Origin: Rubrivivax sp.
Lineage (GTDB): Bacteria; Pseudomonadota; Gammaproteobacteria; Burkholderiales; Burkholderiaceae_C
Assembly: GCA_016789865.1 (NCBI GenBank)
Contig: JAEUPC010000109.1
Coordinates: 1 to 60,060, forward strand
DNA length: 60,060 nucleotides
Reading direction: 5' to 3'
Positions 1-15,817 of this stretch are shown here, piece by piece (within the stretch, counting starts at the first letter, position 1; each line of letters starts with the position of its first letter). The position numbers and the translations under genes are program-made. The notes under the pieces were generated by a model, which ran no database searches, was not told the DNA's origin, and worked only from the letters and a program-made list of their open reading frames with translations.

Positions 1-327
<327 letters not shown>

Positions 328-412
328 GGCGTGTGTCTCCGGGCTCTGCAGCGAAGTGGGCGGTGGCCTGGCGCCGCGCGGATGCGATGCCCTCCCTTGC
401 CCCGTCGGCTTG

Positions 413-437
413 ATTATGCATAATTATGAATTCATAA
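413..437. promoter_or_regulatory. Two abutting perfect palindromes in the scpA-gntR divergent promoter region; candidate GntR operator
   Basis: ATTATGCATAAT (413-424) and TTATGAATTCATAA (424-437) are both perfect inverted repeats sharing base 424, and both contain TTATG/CATAA half-sites. They form the only clearly AT-rich patch in the 141-base gap between the divergent acyl-CoA mutase gene and the GntR gene. That position is usual for an autoregulatory GntR/FCD operator. The palindromes are seen in the sequence; regulator binding is inference. Confidence 0.6.
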
Positions 438-468
438 CCCACAGGAACCTGACAACTCCCGCCGCACC

Positions 469-1293
469 ATGGCCCGCCGCCGCCCCGCCGCAGCCGCTGC
501 AGCCACCGCCGCGGCCGCCGCCATCGCCAGCGCTTCCCGGGCGCCCGCCGCCGCCGGTGGGGTGGCCTCGGCCGCCTTCGATGCCGCGAGCGCCGTGCAC
601 GGTGAGACGCGCCTGCGCCTGGCGCCGCGCGCCCTGTACCAGGAGGTGGCCGAGCGCCTGCGCGAGGCGATCTTCGCGCGCCAGCTCGAGCCGGGCAGCT
701 GGATCGACGAGCAGAAGCTGGCCGCCGACTACGGCATCAGCCGCACGCCGCTGCGCGAGGCGCTGAAGGTGCTGGCCGTCGAGGGACTGGTGACGATGAA
801 GGTGCGGCGAGGCGCCTACGTCACCGAGATGTCGCAAGGCGACGTGCGGCAGGTCTACCACCTGCTCGGCCTGCTGGAGGCCGATGCCGCCGCCACTGTG
901 GCGCGCCAGGCCGGCGCCGAGCAGCGCGCCGAACTCGAGGCCCTGCACGCGCTGCTGGAGAGCCAGGCGAGGAGCCGCGATGCCTTCTTCGCCACCAACG
1001 AGCGCTTCCACATGACGCTCTTGCGCATCGCCGGCAACCGCTGGGCCGAGCAGATCGTGACCGACCTGCGCAAGGTGATGAAGCTGAACCGCCATCACTC
1101 GCTTTTCAAGCAGGGGCGGCTGGCCGATTCGCTGGCCGAGCACCGGTTGCTGATGCGGGCGATTGCCGCCGGCGATGCCCCCGCAGCCGGGCACCTGATG
1201 CGCGCGCACTTCGACAATGGCCTGGAGGCCGCCACACAGGTGCCGCCCGTGCCGCCGCCACGCGCCGCCGCCGCGGCGCGGCGTGGGCTGTGA
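469..1293 (+). CDS. GntR-family transcriptional regulator, FadR/FCD subfamily
   Basis: The protein is 274 aa. After an unusual Ala-rich N-terminal stretch of about 45 residues comes a winged helix (roughly 52-112). It includes ALYQEVAERLREAIF, then the recognition-helix region YGISRTPLREALKVL and the wing VRRGAYVTEM. The C-terminal half is an all-helical FCD ligand domain with the metal/acid-binding pattern FATNERFHMTLLRIAGN and, later, a conserved EHRLLMRAIAAGD block and an AHFDN motif. FCD regulators sense small carboxylic acids or acyl metabolites and usually repress an adjacent operon. It is divergent from the methylmalonyl-CoA mutase gene with palindromes between them, so control of the mutase operon is the likeliest role. 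Influence on the PKS cluster directly downstream on the same strand is possible but unproven. The start at 469 follows the gap; no strong ribosome binding site was seen, so a shorter N-terminus is possible. Confidence 0.85.
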   Translation: MARRRPAAAAAATAAAAAIASASRAPAAAGGVASAAFDAASAVHGETRLRLAPRALYQEVAERLREAIFARQLEPGSWIDEQKLAADYGISRTPLREALKVLAVEGLVTMKVRRGAYVTEMSQGDVRQVYHLLGLLEADAAATVARQAGAEQRAELEALHALLESQARSRDAFFATNERFHMTLLRIAGNRWAEQIVTDLRKVMKLNRHHSLFKQGRLADSLAEHRLLMRAIAAGDAPAAGHLMRAHFDNGLEAATQVPPVPPPRAAAAARRGL

Positions 1294-1428
1294 GGTTGCG
1301 CCGGCCGGCTGCTTGGCGGGCTCCAGCGGCCAATCCTTGCAGCGGCAACCTGCCCGCCCACCGTCTGCCCAGTGTCCACCCACCCTCTGCCCACCCTCCG
1401 CCCGCCGCCCGCTGGTCGCTCGCACCCC

Positions 1429-2226
1429 ATGCCGCACCCACCGCATGAACCGGATCTGCCCGTGCCACCCGGCGCGGGCGCCGGCTGGATTGCGTTGCGT
1501 GCCGGCGAACTGCCCGCCGCCCCCGGGCCCGGCGAAGTGCAGGTGTTCCTGGCCTCGCTGGACAACCCGCCCTGGCCCGGCGAAACCCTGCGCGCCGCCC
1601 TGGAACCTGCCGAGCTGGCCCGGGCCGAGCGGTTCCACTTCGAGCGGCACCGGCGCCACTTCATCCACGCGCGCGGGCTGCTGCGGCATCTGCTGGCCCG
1701 CGCCCTTGGCAGCGACCCGCATGCACTGAGGTTCGCCTTCGGTCCGCAAGGCAAGCCCGGCCTCGAGGCACCCGAGCAGACGGGCCCGCGCACGCTGGAC
1801 TTCAACCTCTCGCACTCCGGCGGCCTGGGAGTGGTTGCTCTCAGCGACGGCGCGTCGGTCGGCGTGGACATCGAAGCCCCGCGCGCCGTGCCCGAACTGC
1901 TGGCCATCGCGCGACAGAACTTCGCTGCCGGCGAGCTCGCCACTCTCCAGGCCCTGCCGGCCGGGCAGCAACCCGACGCCTTCCTCGCCTGCTGGACGCG
2001 CAAGGAGGCCTTCGTGAAGGCGCTGGGCGGCGGCCTGTCCGTCGCGCTCGACTCGTTCGAGGTGTCGCTCGACCCCCGGCAGCCCGCGCAGCTGCTCTCC
2101 AGCGCCGACCCACGCCACCCGCGCGAAGAATTCACGCTTGGCGCTAACCGCACGCCTGAAGGGGCGTGGACGGCCGTGGTCGTGCGCCGTGCACGGGCGA
2201 GCCTGCGGACTTTCTCACTGCTCTGA
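1429..2226 (+). CDS. Sfp-type 4'-phosphopantetheinyl transferase
   Basis: The enzyme transfers the phosphopantetheine arm of CoA to the active-site serine of acyl and peptidyl carrier domains, converting apo- to holo-synthase. The 265-residue product is in the Sfp-family range. It shows the P1-like FNLSHSGG block, the Mg-binding GVDIEAP motif (Asp147, Glu149) and the WTRKEAFVK motif (Trp189, Lys192, Glu193). Upstream, FERHRRHFIHARGLLRHLL matches the family N-terminal helix. The ATG at 1429 is preferred; an in-frame GTG at 1372 would add 19 Pro-rich residues, and neither has a clear ribosome binding site. The gene leads the PKS/NRPS cluster on the same strand and is the obvious activator of its eight carrier domains. 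Confidence 0.9.
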   Translation: MPHPPHEPDLPVPPGAGAGWIALRAGELPAAPGPGEVQVFLASLDNPPWPGETLRAALEPAELARAERFHFERHRRHFIHARGLLRHLLARALGSDPHALRFAFGPQGKPGLEAPEQTGPRTLDFNLSHSGGLGVVALSDGASVGVDIEAPRAVPELLAIARQNFAAGELATLQALPAGQQPDAFLACWTRKEAFVKALGGGLSVALDSFEVSLDPRQPAQLLSSADPRHPREEFTLGANRTPEGAWTAVVVRRARASLRTFSLL

Positions 2227-2388
2227 GCCGTCCCCCGAGTTCGAGGCGCCGTTCGGCGTTGCCTCAGCCGATAGGATCGCCCGCCGCCTCCCGACCGACG
2301 GCTCGAATCGCGGGAGTGACATGCCCCGCCCCGCGCGCCGCGGTTGCATGACACCGCTGCGTGAGCCGAAGGGGGCCACGCCACGATC

Positions 2389-3171
2389 ATGACCACCTCG
2401 CCCTGGCTGACCAGCTTCCTGCCCCGCCCCAACGCGCGTGTGCGCCTGTTCTGCTTCTCCTACGCAGGCGGGGGTGGTGCGGTCTATCGCCCCTTCGCGC
2501 TGGCCCTGCCCGACACGGTCGAGGCGCTGGCCGTGCTGCTGCCGGGCCGCGAGCGCCGGCTGCGCGAGCCCGCGCTCGCCTCCATCAGCGCCATCGTCGA
2601 GGGCCTCGTGCCAGCGCTGCGCGACTTGCTCGACCGCCCCTTCGCCTTCTTCGGCCACAGCATGGGGGCGCTGGTGGCCTTCGAGCTGGCGCGGGCCCTT
2701 CCGGCCTACGGCCTGCCCTCGCCGGGGCACCTGATGATCTCGGCGCGGCGCGCCCCGCACCTGCGCGAGCCCGATCCGCCGCTTTCGCACCTGCCCGACG
2801 ACGCGTTCATCGCCGCCATCGACCAGCGCTACGGCGGCATCCCGGCGGAGATCCTGCAACACCGCGACGTGCTGGAGCTGCTGCTGCCCGCGCTGCGCGC
2901 CGACATGGCCGCGATCGAGAACCACCGGCACGAGCCGGGGCCCACGCTGCCCTGCCCCATCGCGATGTTCGGTGGCCACGACGACACACGGGCCGGCCCC
3001 GACCTGCTGGCACCGTGGCAGGAGCAGACGCAGGCCCGCACGCTGATGCGGCAGTTCGCGGGCGGTCATTTCTACTTCAACGACGCCGGCGTGCGCGGCC
3101 AGCTCATCGCCGAGATGACGCGGCTGCTGCAGCCGCTGCTCGCGCCGCCCTGCCCGGTGGGCGCCCCCTGA
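2389..3171 (+). CDS. Type II thioesterase (GrsT/RifR-like alpha/beta hydrolase)
   Basis: The 260-residue protein begins with the family block RLFCFSYAGGGGAVYRPFA and has the nucleophile elbow GHSMG (Ser91), an acidic residue in FGGHDD (Asp198) and the catalytic His in GGHFYF (His227). Type II thioesterases remove aberrant or decarboxylated acyl groups from carrier domains, keeping PKS/NRPS lines running. The gene ends 35 bases before the first PKS gene and is probably co-transcribed with it. Because no C-terminal thioesterase domain exists anywhere in the assembly line, this stand-alone enzyme is also a candidate for product release, although that is not the usual role of the family. The 162 bases upstream (2227-2388) contain no gene and may hold the cluster promoter, but no convincing -35/-10 pair was found. 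Confidence 0.9.
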   Translation: MTTSPWLTSFLPRPNARVRLFCFSYAGGGGAVYRPFALALPDTVEALAVLLPGRERRLREPALASISAIVEGLVPALRDLLDRPFAFFGHSMGALVAFELARALPAYGLPSPGHLMISARRAPHLREPDPPLSHLPDDAFIAAIDQRYGGIPAEILQHRDVLELLLPALRADMAAIENHRHEPGPTLPCPIAMFGGHDDTRAGPDLLAPWQEQTQARTLMRQFAGGHFYFNDAGVRGQLIAEMTRLLQPLLAPPCPVGAP

Positions 3172-3206
3172 CCCCCGGCACGCCAGCCACATTGACGACG
3201 CACGCC

Positions 3207-6200
3207 ATGGCCACCCGCCAGCCCGACAGCGACCCGGCGCGCGCCGTGGCCATCGTCGGCATCGGCTGCCGGTTTCCCGGAGGCGTCGTCGATCCGCAGG
3301 GCTTGTGGCAGTTGTTGAGCCAGGGGCGCGACGCCGTCGGCGAGATCCCGCCCGAGCGCATCGACCTCGCCCGCTACTTCGACCCGCGCCCGGCGACGCC
3401 GGGGCACATGTCCACGCGCTGGGGCGGCTACCTCGAGCGGCTGGAAGAGTTCGACGCCGGCTTCTTCGGCATCGCGCCGCTGGAAGCCGAACGCATGGAC
3501 CCGGCGCAGCGCCTGGTGCTGGAAACCGCCTGGGAAGGCCTGGAAGACGCGCAGGTCGACACCGCCACACTCGACGGCAGCCGCACCGGCGTGTTCATCG
3601 GCCAGTGGCTGAGCGACTTCGAAGGGCGCCTGTTCTCCGACCCCGACACGGTGGACTTCTACATGACCACCGGCAGCGGGCGCTACGCCACCTCGGGCCG
3701 GCTGTCGTACCTGCTCGGGCTGCGCGGGCCCAGCTTCACGGTGGACACCGCCTGCTCGTCGTCGCTGGTGGCCGTGCACCAGGCCGTGCGCAGCCTGCGC
3801 GAAGGTGAATGCACGCTGGCGCTGGCCGGCGGCGTGAACGTCATCCTGCAGCCGCACATCCACATTGCCTACTCGCAAAGCCGCATGATGGCCACGGACG
3901 GCCGCTGCAAGTTTGGCGACGCGCGCGGCGACGGCTACGTGCGCAGCGAAGGCGCGGCCATGCTCGTGCTGAAGCCGCTGGCCGCCGCGCGCGCCGACGG
4001 CGACCGCATCTACGCCGTCATCCGCGGCAGCGCGGTGAACAACGACGGCCGCAGCAGCGGCTCGATGGGCACGCCCAGCCGCACCGGCCAGGCCGAACTG
4101 CTGCGCACGGCCTACACCGACGCCCGCATCGACCCGGCCGAGGTCGGCTGCATCGAGGCCCACGGCACCGGCACGCGCGCCGGCGACCCGGTGGAACTCG
4201 GCGCGCTGGCCGACGTGCTCGGCCCCGGCCGCGCCGAGGGCCGGCGCGCCTGGGTCGGCTCGGTGAAGACGAACCTCGGCCACACCGAGGGCGCCGCCGG
4301 CGTGGCCGGCCTGGTCAAGCTGGCGCTCGCCATCCACCACCGCGTGGTGCCGGCCAGCCTGCACTGCCGCGACCTCAACCCGGCCATCGCCTGGGACGCC
4401 GCGCCATTTGCGCTGGCGCGCCAGGCGCAGCGCTGGGAAGCGGCGCACCGCATAGGCGGCGTCAGCGCCTTCGGCATTGCAGGCACCAACGCCCACATCG
4501 TGTTGAGCGACGCCGGCCCGCCCGCCACGGCGCCGGCGGCAGACAGCCCCGCCTCGCTGCCCGAGCCGCCACACCACCGCGGGCTGCAACCGGCACCCCA
4601 CCTGCTCGTGCTGTCGGCACAGGGTCCCGAGGCGCTGCGCGAGCTGGCCGCGCGCCATGCCGAGCGCCTGGCCACGCTGGCCGCTCTGCCCGCCGGCGAT
4701 GCGGAACCGGCGCTGCGCAACCACCTGCATGCCGCGGCCACGCGGCGCACGGCCCTGCGCGAGCGCGCTGTCTTCGTCGTCGACAGCGGCGCGCAGGCCG
4801 CGGCGCAACTGGCGCAGCGCCTGGCCGCCTTTGCGCAGGGCGAGGCCGCCACCGCCCAGGGCCGCAGCAGCGGCGCCGCGCGCCCCAAGGTGGCCTTCAT
4901 CGTGCCCGGCCAAGGGGCGCAGTGGGCCGGCATGGCGCGCGAGTTGCTGCAGCGCGCGCCCGCCTTTCGCCAAGCGCTGCAGGAGTGCGACCGCGCTGCC
5001 CAGCCGTGGCTCGGCGAATCGCTCGTGCGTCAGCTCGAACTCGACGAGGGCGCCAGCGGCTGGCGCCTCGACCAGATCGACGTCATCCAGCCCGCGCTCG
5101 TCGCGCTGGCGATCGCCTACGCGCGCTGGCTGCAGTCGATGGGCGTGCAGCCCGATGCGGTGGTCGGCCACAGCATGGGTGAAGTGGGCGCGGCGTGCAT
5201 CGCCGGCGCGCTGAGCATCGAGCAGGCGATGCGCATCGTCTGCCGCCGCAGCGCGCTGATGCGCCGCACCAGCGGCCAAGGCGCGATGGCGCTGGTGGAA
5301 CTCTCCACCGACGACGCGCAGGCGCGCATCGCCGGCCTCGAAGACCGGCTGGCGGTGGCGGTGAGCAACAGCCCGCGCTCCAGCGTGATCTCCGGCGACC
5401 CGCAGGCAGTGCAGTCGGTGATGCAGGCGCTGGAGCGCGACCAGATCTTCTGCAGGCTCGTGAAGGTGGACGTCGCCTCGCACAGCCCGCAGATGCAGCC
5501 GCTGGCCGACGAACTGCAGGCCGAACTGGCCGACCTCGTGCCCAGTGCGCCAGCCATTCCGATGGTGTCGACCGTGCGCGCCCGCGCGGTGGCCGGCGCC
5601 GAGCTCGACGCCACCTACTGGGCCGCCAACCTGCGCCAGCGCGTGCGCTTCACCGAAGCCGTGCGCGCGCTGCTGGAAGACGGCATCGGTTGCTTCGTCG
5701 AACTGGGCCCGCACCCGGTGCTGCTGCCGGCGGTGCAGCAGACTGCGCAGGCGCTGGCACCCGACGCCGAAGTCGCATGCGTGGCCTGCGGTCGGCGCAA
5801 CGAGGCCGAGGCCGTGAACCTGGTCGCCGCGGTGGGCAGCCTGTGGACGCATGGCCTGAAACCCGACTGGACCGCGCTGTACGGTGGCGCGCACGCCTTC
5901 ACCGAACTGCCCAGGACGCCGTGGCAACGCGAGCGCCTGTGGGTTCGCGCCGCCGAACTGCAGGCGGCCGGCCCGGCCCGCCAGCGGCCGGGAGCGACCC
6001 GATCCGCCCCATCGACCCCGCGCCACGCAATCCTGCCGGCGCCGTTGGAGCTCGGCGGCGACCCGCCGGCCCATGTCTGGGACGTTCAGATGCGCCCGGC
6101 CTGGCACCCGCATCTGGCTGAGCACCGGCTGCATGGCAGCGCCGTGCTGGCCGCCTCGGTCTTCGTCGAACTCGCGGCAGCGGCGGCTCGGTCGCTCCAG

Positions 6201-9076
6201 CCTCGGGCCGACGGCACCGTGTCGGCATTGAGCGCTGAGCCGGTCCGCCTGTCGTCGCTGGCGTTCTCGCAGGCGCTGTACCTGAACGCCGACGGCGCCA
6301 CCGCGGTGCAATTGCGCGCCGAACCCACAACAGCCGGGCACCGGCTGGTCGCCTACAGCGAGGGGCCGGCCGGCTGGGTTCAGCACTTCGGCGCCACCTT
6401 GGGCGCGGCAACGGAAGACCGCCGCCCAGCGTCTCGCGCAACCGCCCCTCTGGCGCCGCCAGCCCTGCCACAGACAGGCGCACAGCTGTACTCGCTCCTG
6501 CAGAGCCAGGGCGTGCAGTTCGGCGGCGTGCTGCAAGCACTGGGCGAGATTCGCGTACGGGGCGATGCAGTCGAGGCCGAGCTGCACGCGCCCGCGGGCG
6601 GCGATGCCGGCGGGCCATGGTGCGTGGCACCCTGGGCGCTGGACGCGTGCTTCCAGCTCGCAGCGGGCCTGCTCGCCGGGCAGGCCCTCTGGATGCCCGT
6701 CGGCGCCGATCACGTCGAACTGCGGCCGCACTCGAAAGCGACGCAGACGCCGAGCCGCGTCCGCCTGCGCCCGCGTGCCAGCGAAGGCGCGCAGGAAGTG
6801 ATGGACCTCGAGCTGCTGGCCGACGCGGAGCCCGTGCTGTCAATGCGCGGGCTGCGCCTGGCGCGCCTGGATGCCGCGGCATCGGCGCGGCCGCAGCCGC
6901 TGCTGTGGCAGCTGCACTGGCCGATTCAGGCAGCGCCGGCGGCGGCAGTGGGGTCCGCCGCGCGCGCCTGCGTCGTCGTGGCCGACGGCGGACCGCTGAC
7001 CAGCGCACTGACCTCGCAGCTCGCCGGCAGCTCGGCTGTGCTGACCTCAGACGCCAACGCGATGCAGTGGCAGGCCGCACTCCATGCCGCCGCGGCCAGC
7101 GCCGGCGCCGCAGGCATCGACATCGTTCTGCTCGCCACGACGCTCGCACAGCCGGCGGTGGCCGCGACGCGCCCGCCGGGCACCGAGACGCTGCCGCCGA
7201 TGGCAGTCGGCACCGCGCCCGACGCCGCTGCGCTGATGCCCTTCCTCCAGGCGCTGCAGCGGGCGGCGGCGTTCGATGCGGTGCCGCGTCGCTGCTGGCT
7301 CGTGACGCGCGGCGCGCAAGTGGTCGCCGGCGCAGACGGCGCACGACTGGCACCGGGGCAGTCCGCACTGGCCGGCTTGCTGCGCACCGCGGCATCCGAG
7401 TGGCCAACGTTGTGGGGTGGCAGCATCGACCTCGACCCCGAAACAGATCTGGCCACCCAGGCTGCGGCGGTGGTGCAGACGCTGGCCGGCGGCGCACCGG
7501 CCGACGCTGCCTGGCGCGCCGGGCAGCGCCACGTCGCACGCCTGCGCAGCGCCCCGGCGAGCACGTCCGCCGCCGCCGCATGGCAACTGCCCAGCGACCG
7601 CTCGGTGCTGGTCACAGGCGGGCTCGGCGGCGTGGGCTTCGCGCTGGCGCAGTGGCTGGTGGAACGCGGCGCGCGTCACCTGCTGGTCCTGGGGCGCACG
7701 CCGCTGCCGCCGCGCGCGGTCTGGTCACGAACAGCCCCCGGCACGGCCACCGCCAAAGCGCAGGGGCAGGTCCGTCAGCTGGAAGCGATGGGCGCCAGCG
7801 TGCATCACCGCGCGCTCGACGTCGCCGATGGTGCCGCGCTGGCCCGGTGTCTGGCCGATTTCGCCTCCGAGCAGCGGCCGCCAATCGGCAGCGTCTTCCA
7901 CGCCGCCGGCGTCACCGACGACCGGCTGCTTCAGGACCTCGACGCGGCTTCGATCGACACCGTGATGCTCGGCAAGGTGCAAGGCGCCTGGCACCTGGAC
8001 CGCCTGTTGCCCGAACTGGATCACTTCGTGCTCTTCTCCTCCGTGGCGGCCCTGCTGCCGCAGCCCGGGCAGGCCAGCTATGCGGCTGCCAACGCCGCGT
8101 TGGACGCGCTCGCACATCGGCGCCGCGCCGCAGGCCAGGCCGCGCTGAGCGTGAACTGGGGGGTGTGGCAGGGCCTTGGCTTCGCCGCCACCGCCGGGGG
8201 CGAGCAGGCGCTGGCTGCGCTCGCAAGGTCTGGCCTCGGGGCGTTCTCCGCGTCGCAAGGGCTGCAGGTGTTGCAGCGCCTGCTCGCCGAGCGCGCCCCG
8301 GCCAGCGGCCGCAGCGGTGGGAGCGGTGGCAGCGAAGGAACGCCGCCGCCAGGTGATTCGTGGGCCGTGCCGATCACGACGCAGGCCGCCGTGCTGCCGC
8401 TGGAGCGCCAGCGTCTGGCCGATGCCGCTGCGCAGGACATCTTGCCTGCTCACGCCGCAGCGCTGCTGCACGAACTGGCGCAGCCTCCCGCCGCCAAGGA
8501 AGGGCCGACCTCCAACGACGATGCAACAGGCCAGGCAGCAGGCAGCCGTGAAGGTGGTGCCGGACTCCTGGCTCAACTTCGCCGCGCCTCTTCGGAACAG
8601 CGCCCGGCGCTGCTGCGACAGCGACTGGCGCAGCTGGCCAGCCGGGTGCTGGGCCTGCCGGCCGCGCGGCTGGATGCGCGCACGCCGCTGGGCAGCTATG
8701 GGCTGAACTCATTGATGGCGCTGGAGCTGCGCAACGGCATCGAACGCGACCTGCAACTGCCGCTGTCGGCTACGGTGCTGTGGAACTACCCGACGCTGAC
8801 CACCCTGGCCGATCACCTGCTCGCCCGCGCGATGCCGGCTCAGCCGATGGCGGAGGTGGGCGGACCCAGTGCCGAGTCCATCGGTGCGCCAGGGCCCGCG
8901 CCAGTGGCCACGCCCCCTGCGAAAGCCGTCGCATCGACAGCCTCGCGGGCCACTACGCCAGCAGCGCAGGCATCGCAGGAGGCCGCGGACAAGGTGGCCG
9001 AGGTGGCCGCCATGTCGGACGCCGAGGCGCTGGCCGCACTCACCCAGCGCAAGCGCGCCAGCCGCGGAGGCCCGCG

Positions 9077-9080
<4 letters not shown>
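3207..9080 (+). CDS. Type I PKS module 1: KS-AT-DH-KR-ACP
   Basis: 1957 aa from the ATG at 3207, only 12 residues ahead of the KS; there is no loading domain. KS about 13-440 has [13 protein letters not shown] (Cys183), EAHGTGT and KTNLGH, so it is a condensing KS, not a KSQ. AT about 558-855 has GQGAQ, GHSMGE (Ser656) and VASH (756-759), a methylmalonyl-type signature. DH about 905-1180 keeps His973 and Asp1146 but reads HRLHGSAVLA, with Ala for the motif Pro, and GVQFGG in place of the YGP box. The KR starts near 1467 with TGGLGGVG and has Ser1612 and Tyr1625. The ACP has GLNSL (Ser1835), with Asn where Asp is usual. The C-terminal tail has MSDAEALAAL, which resembles a docking helix. Expected output is an alpha-methyl beta-hydroxy or enoyl unit. 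It overlaps the next gene by 4 bases (GTGA). Confidence 0.93.

Positions 9081-15813
<6,733 letters not shown>

Positions 15814-15817
<4 letters not shown>

Noticed and set aside
2227-2388. Cluster promoter in the gap before the thioesterase gene (TTGCCT and TAGGAT)
   Set aside because: The two hexamers are too close together for a sigma-70 promoter and no better pair was seen.
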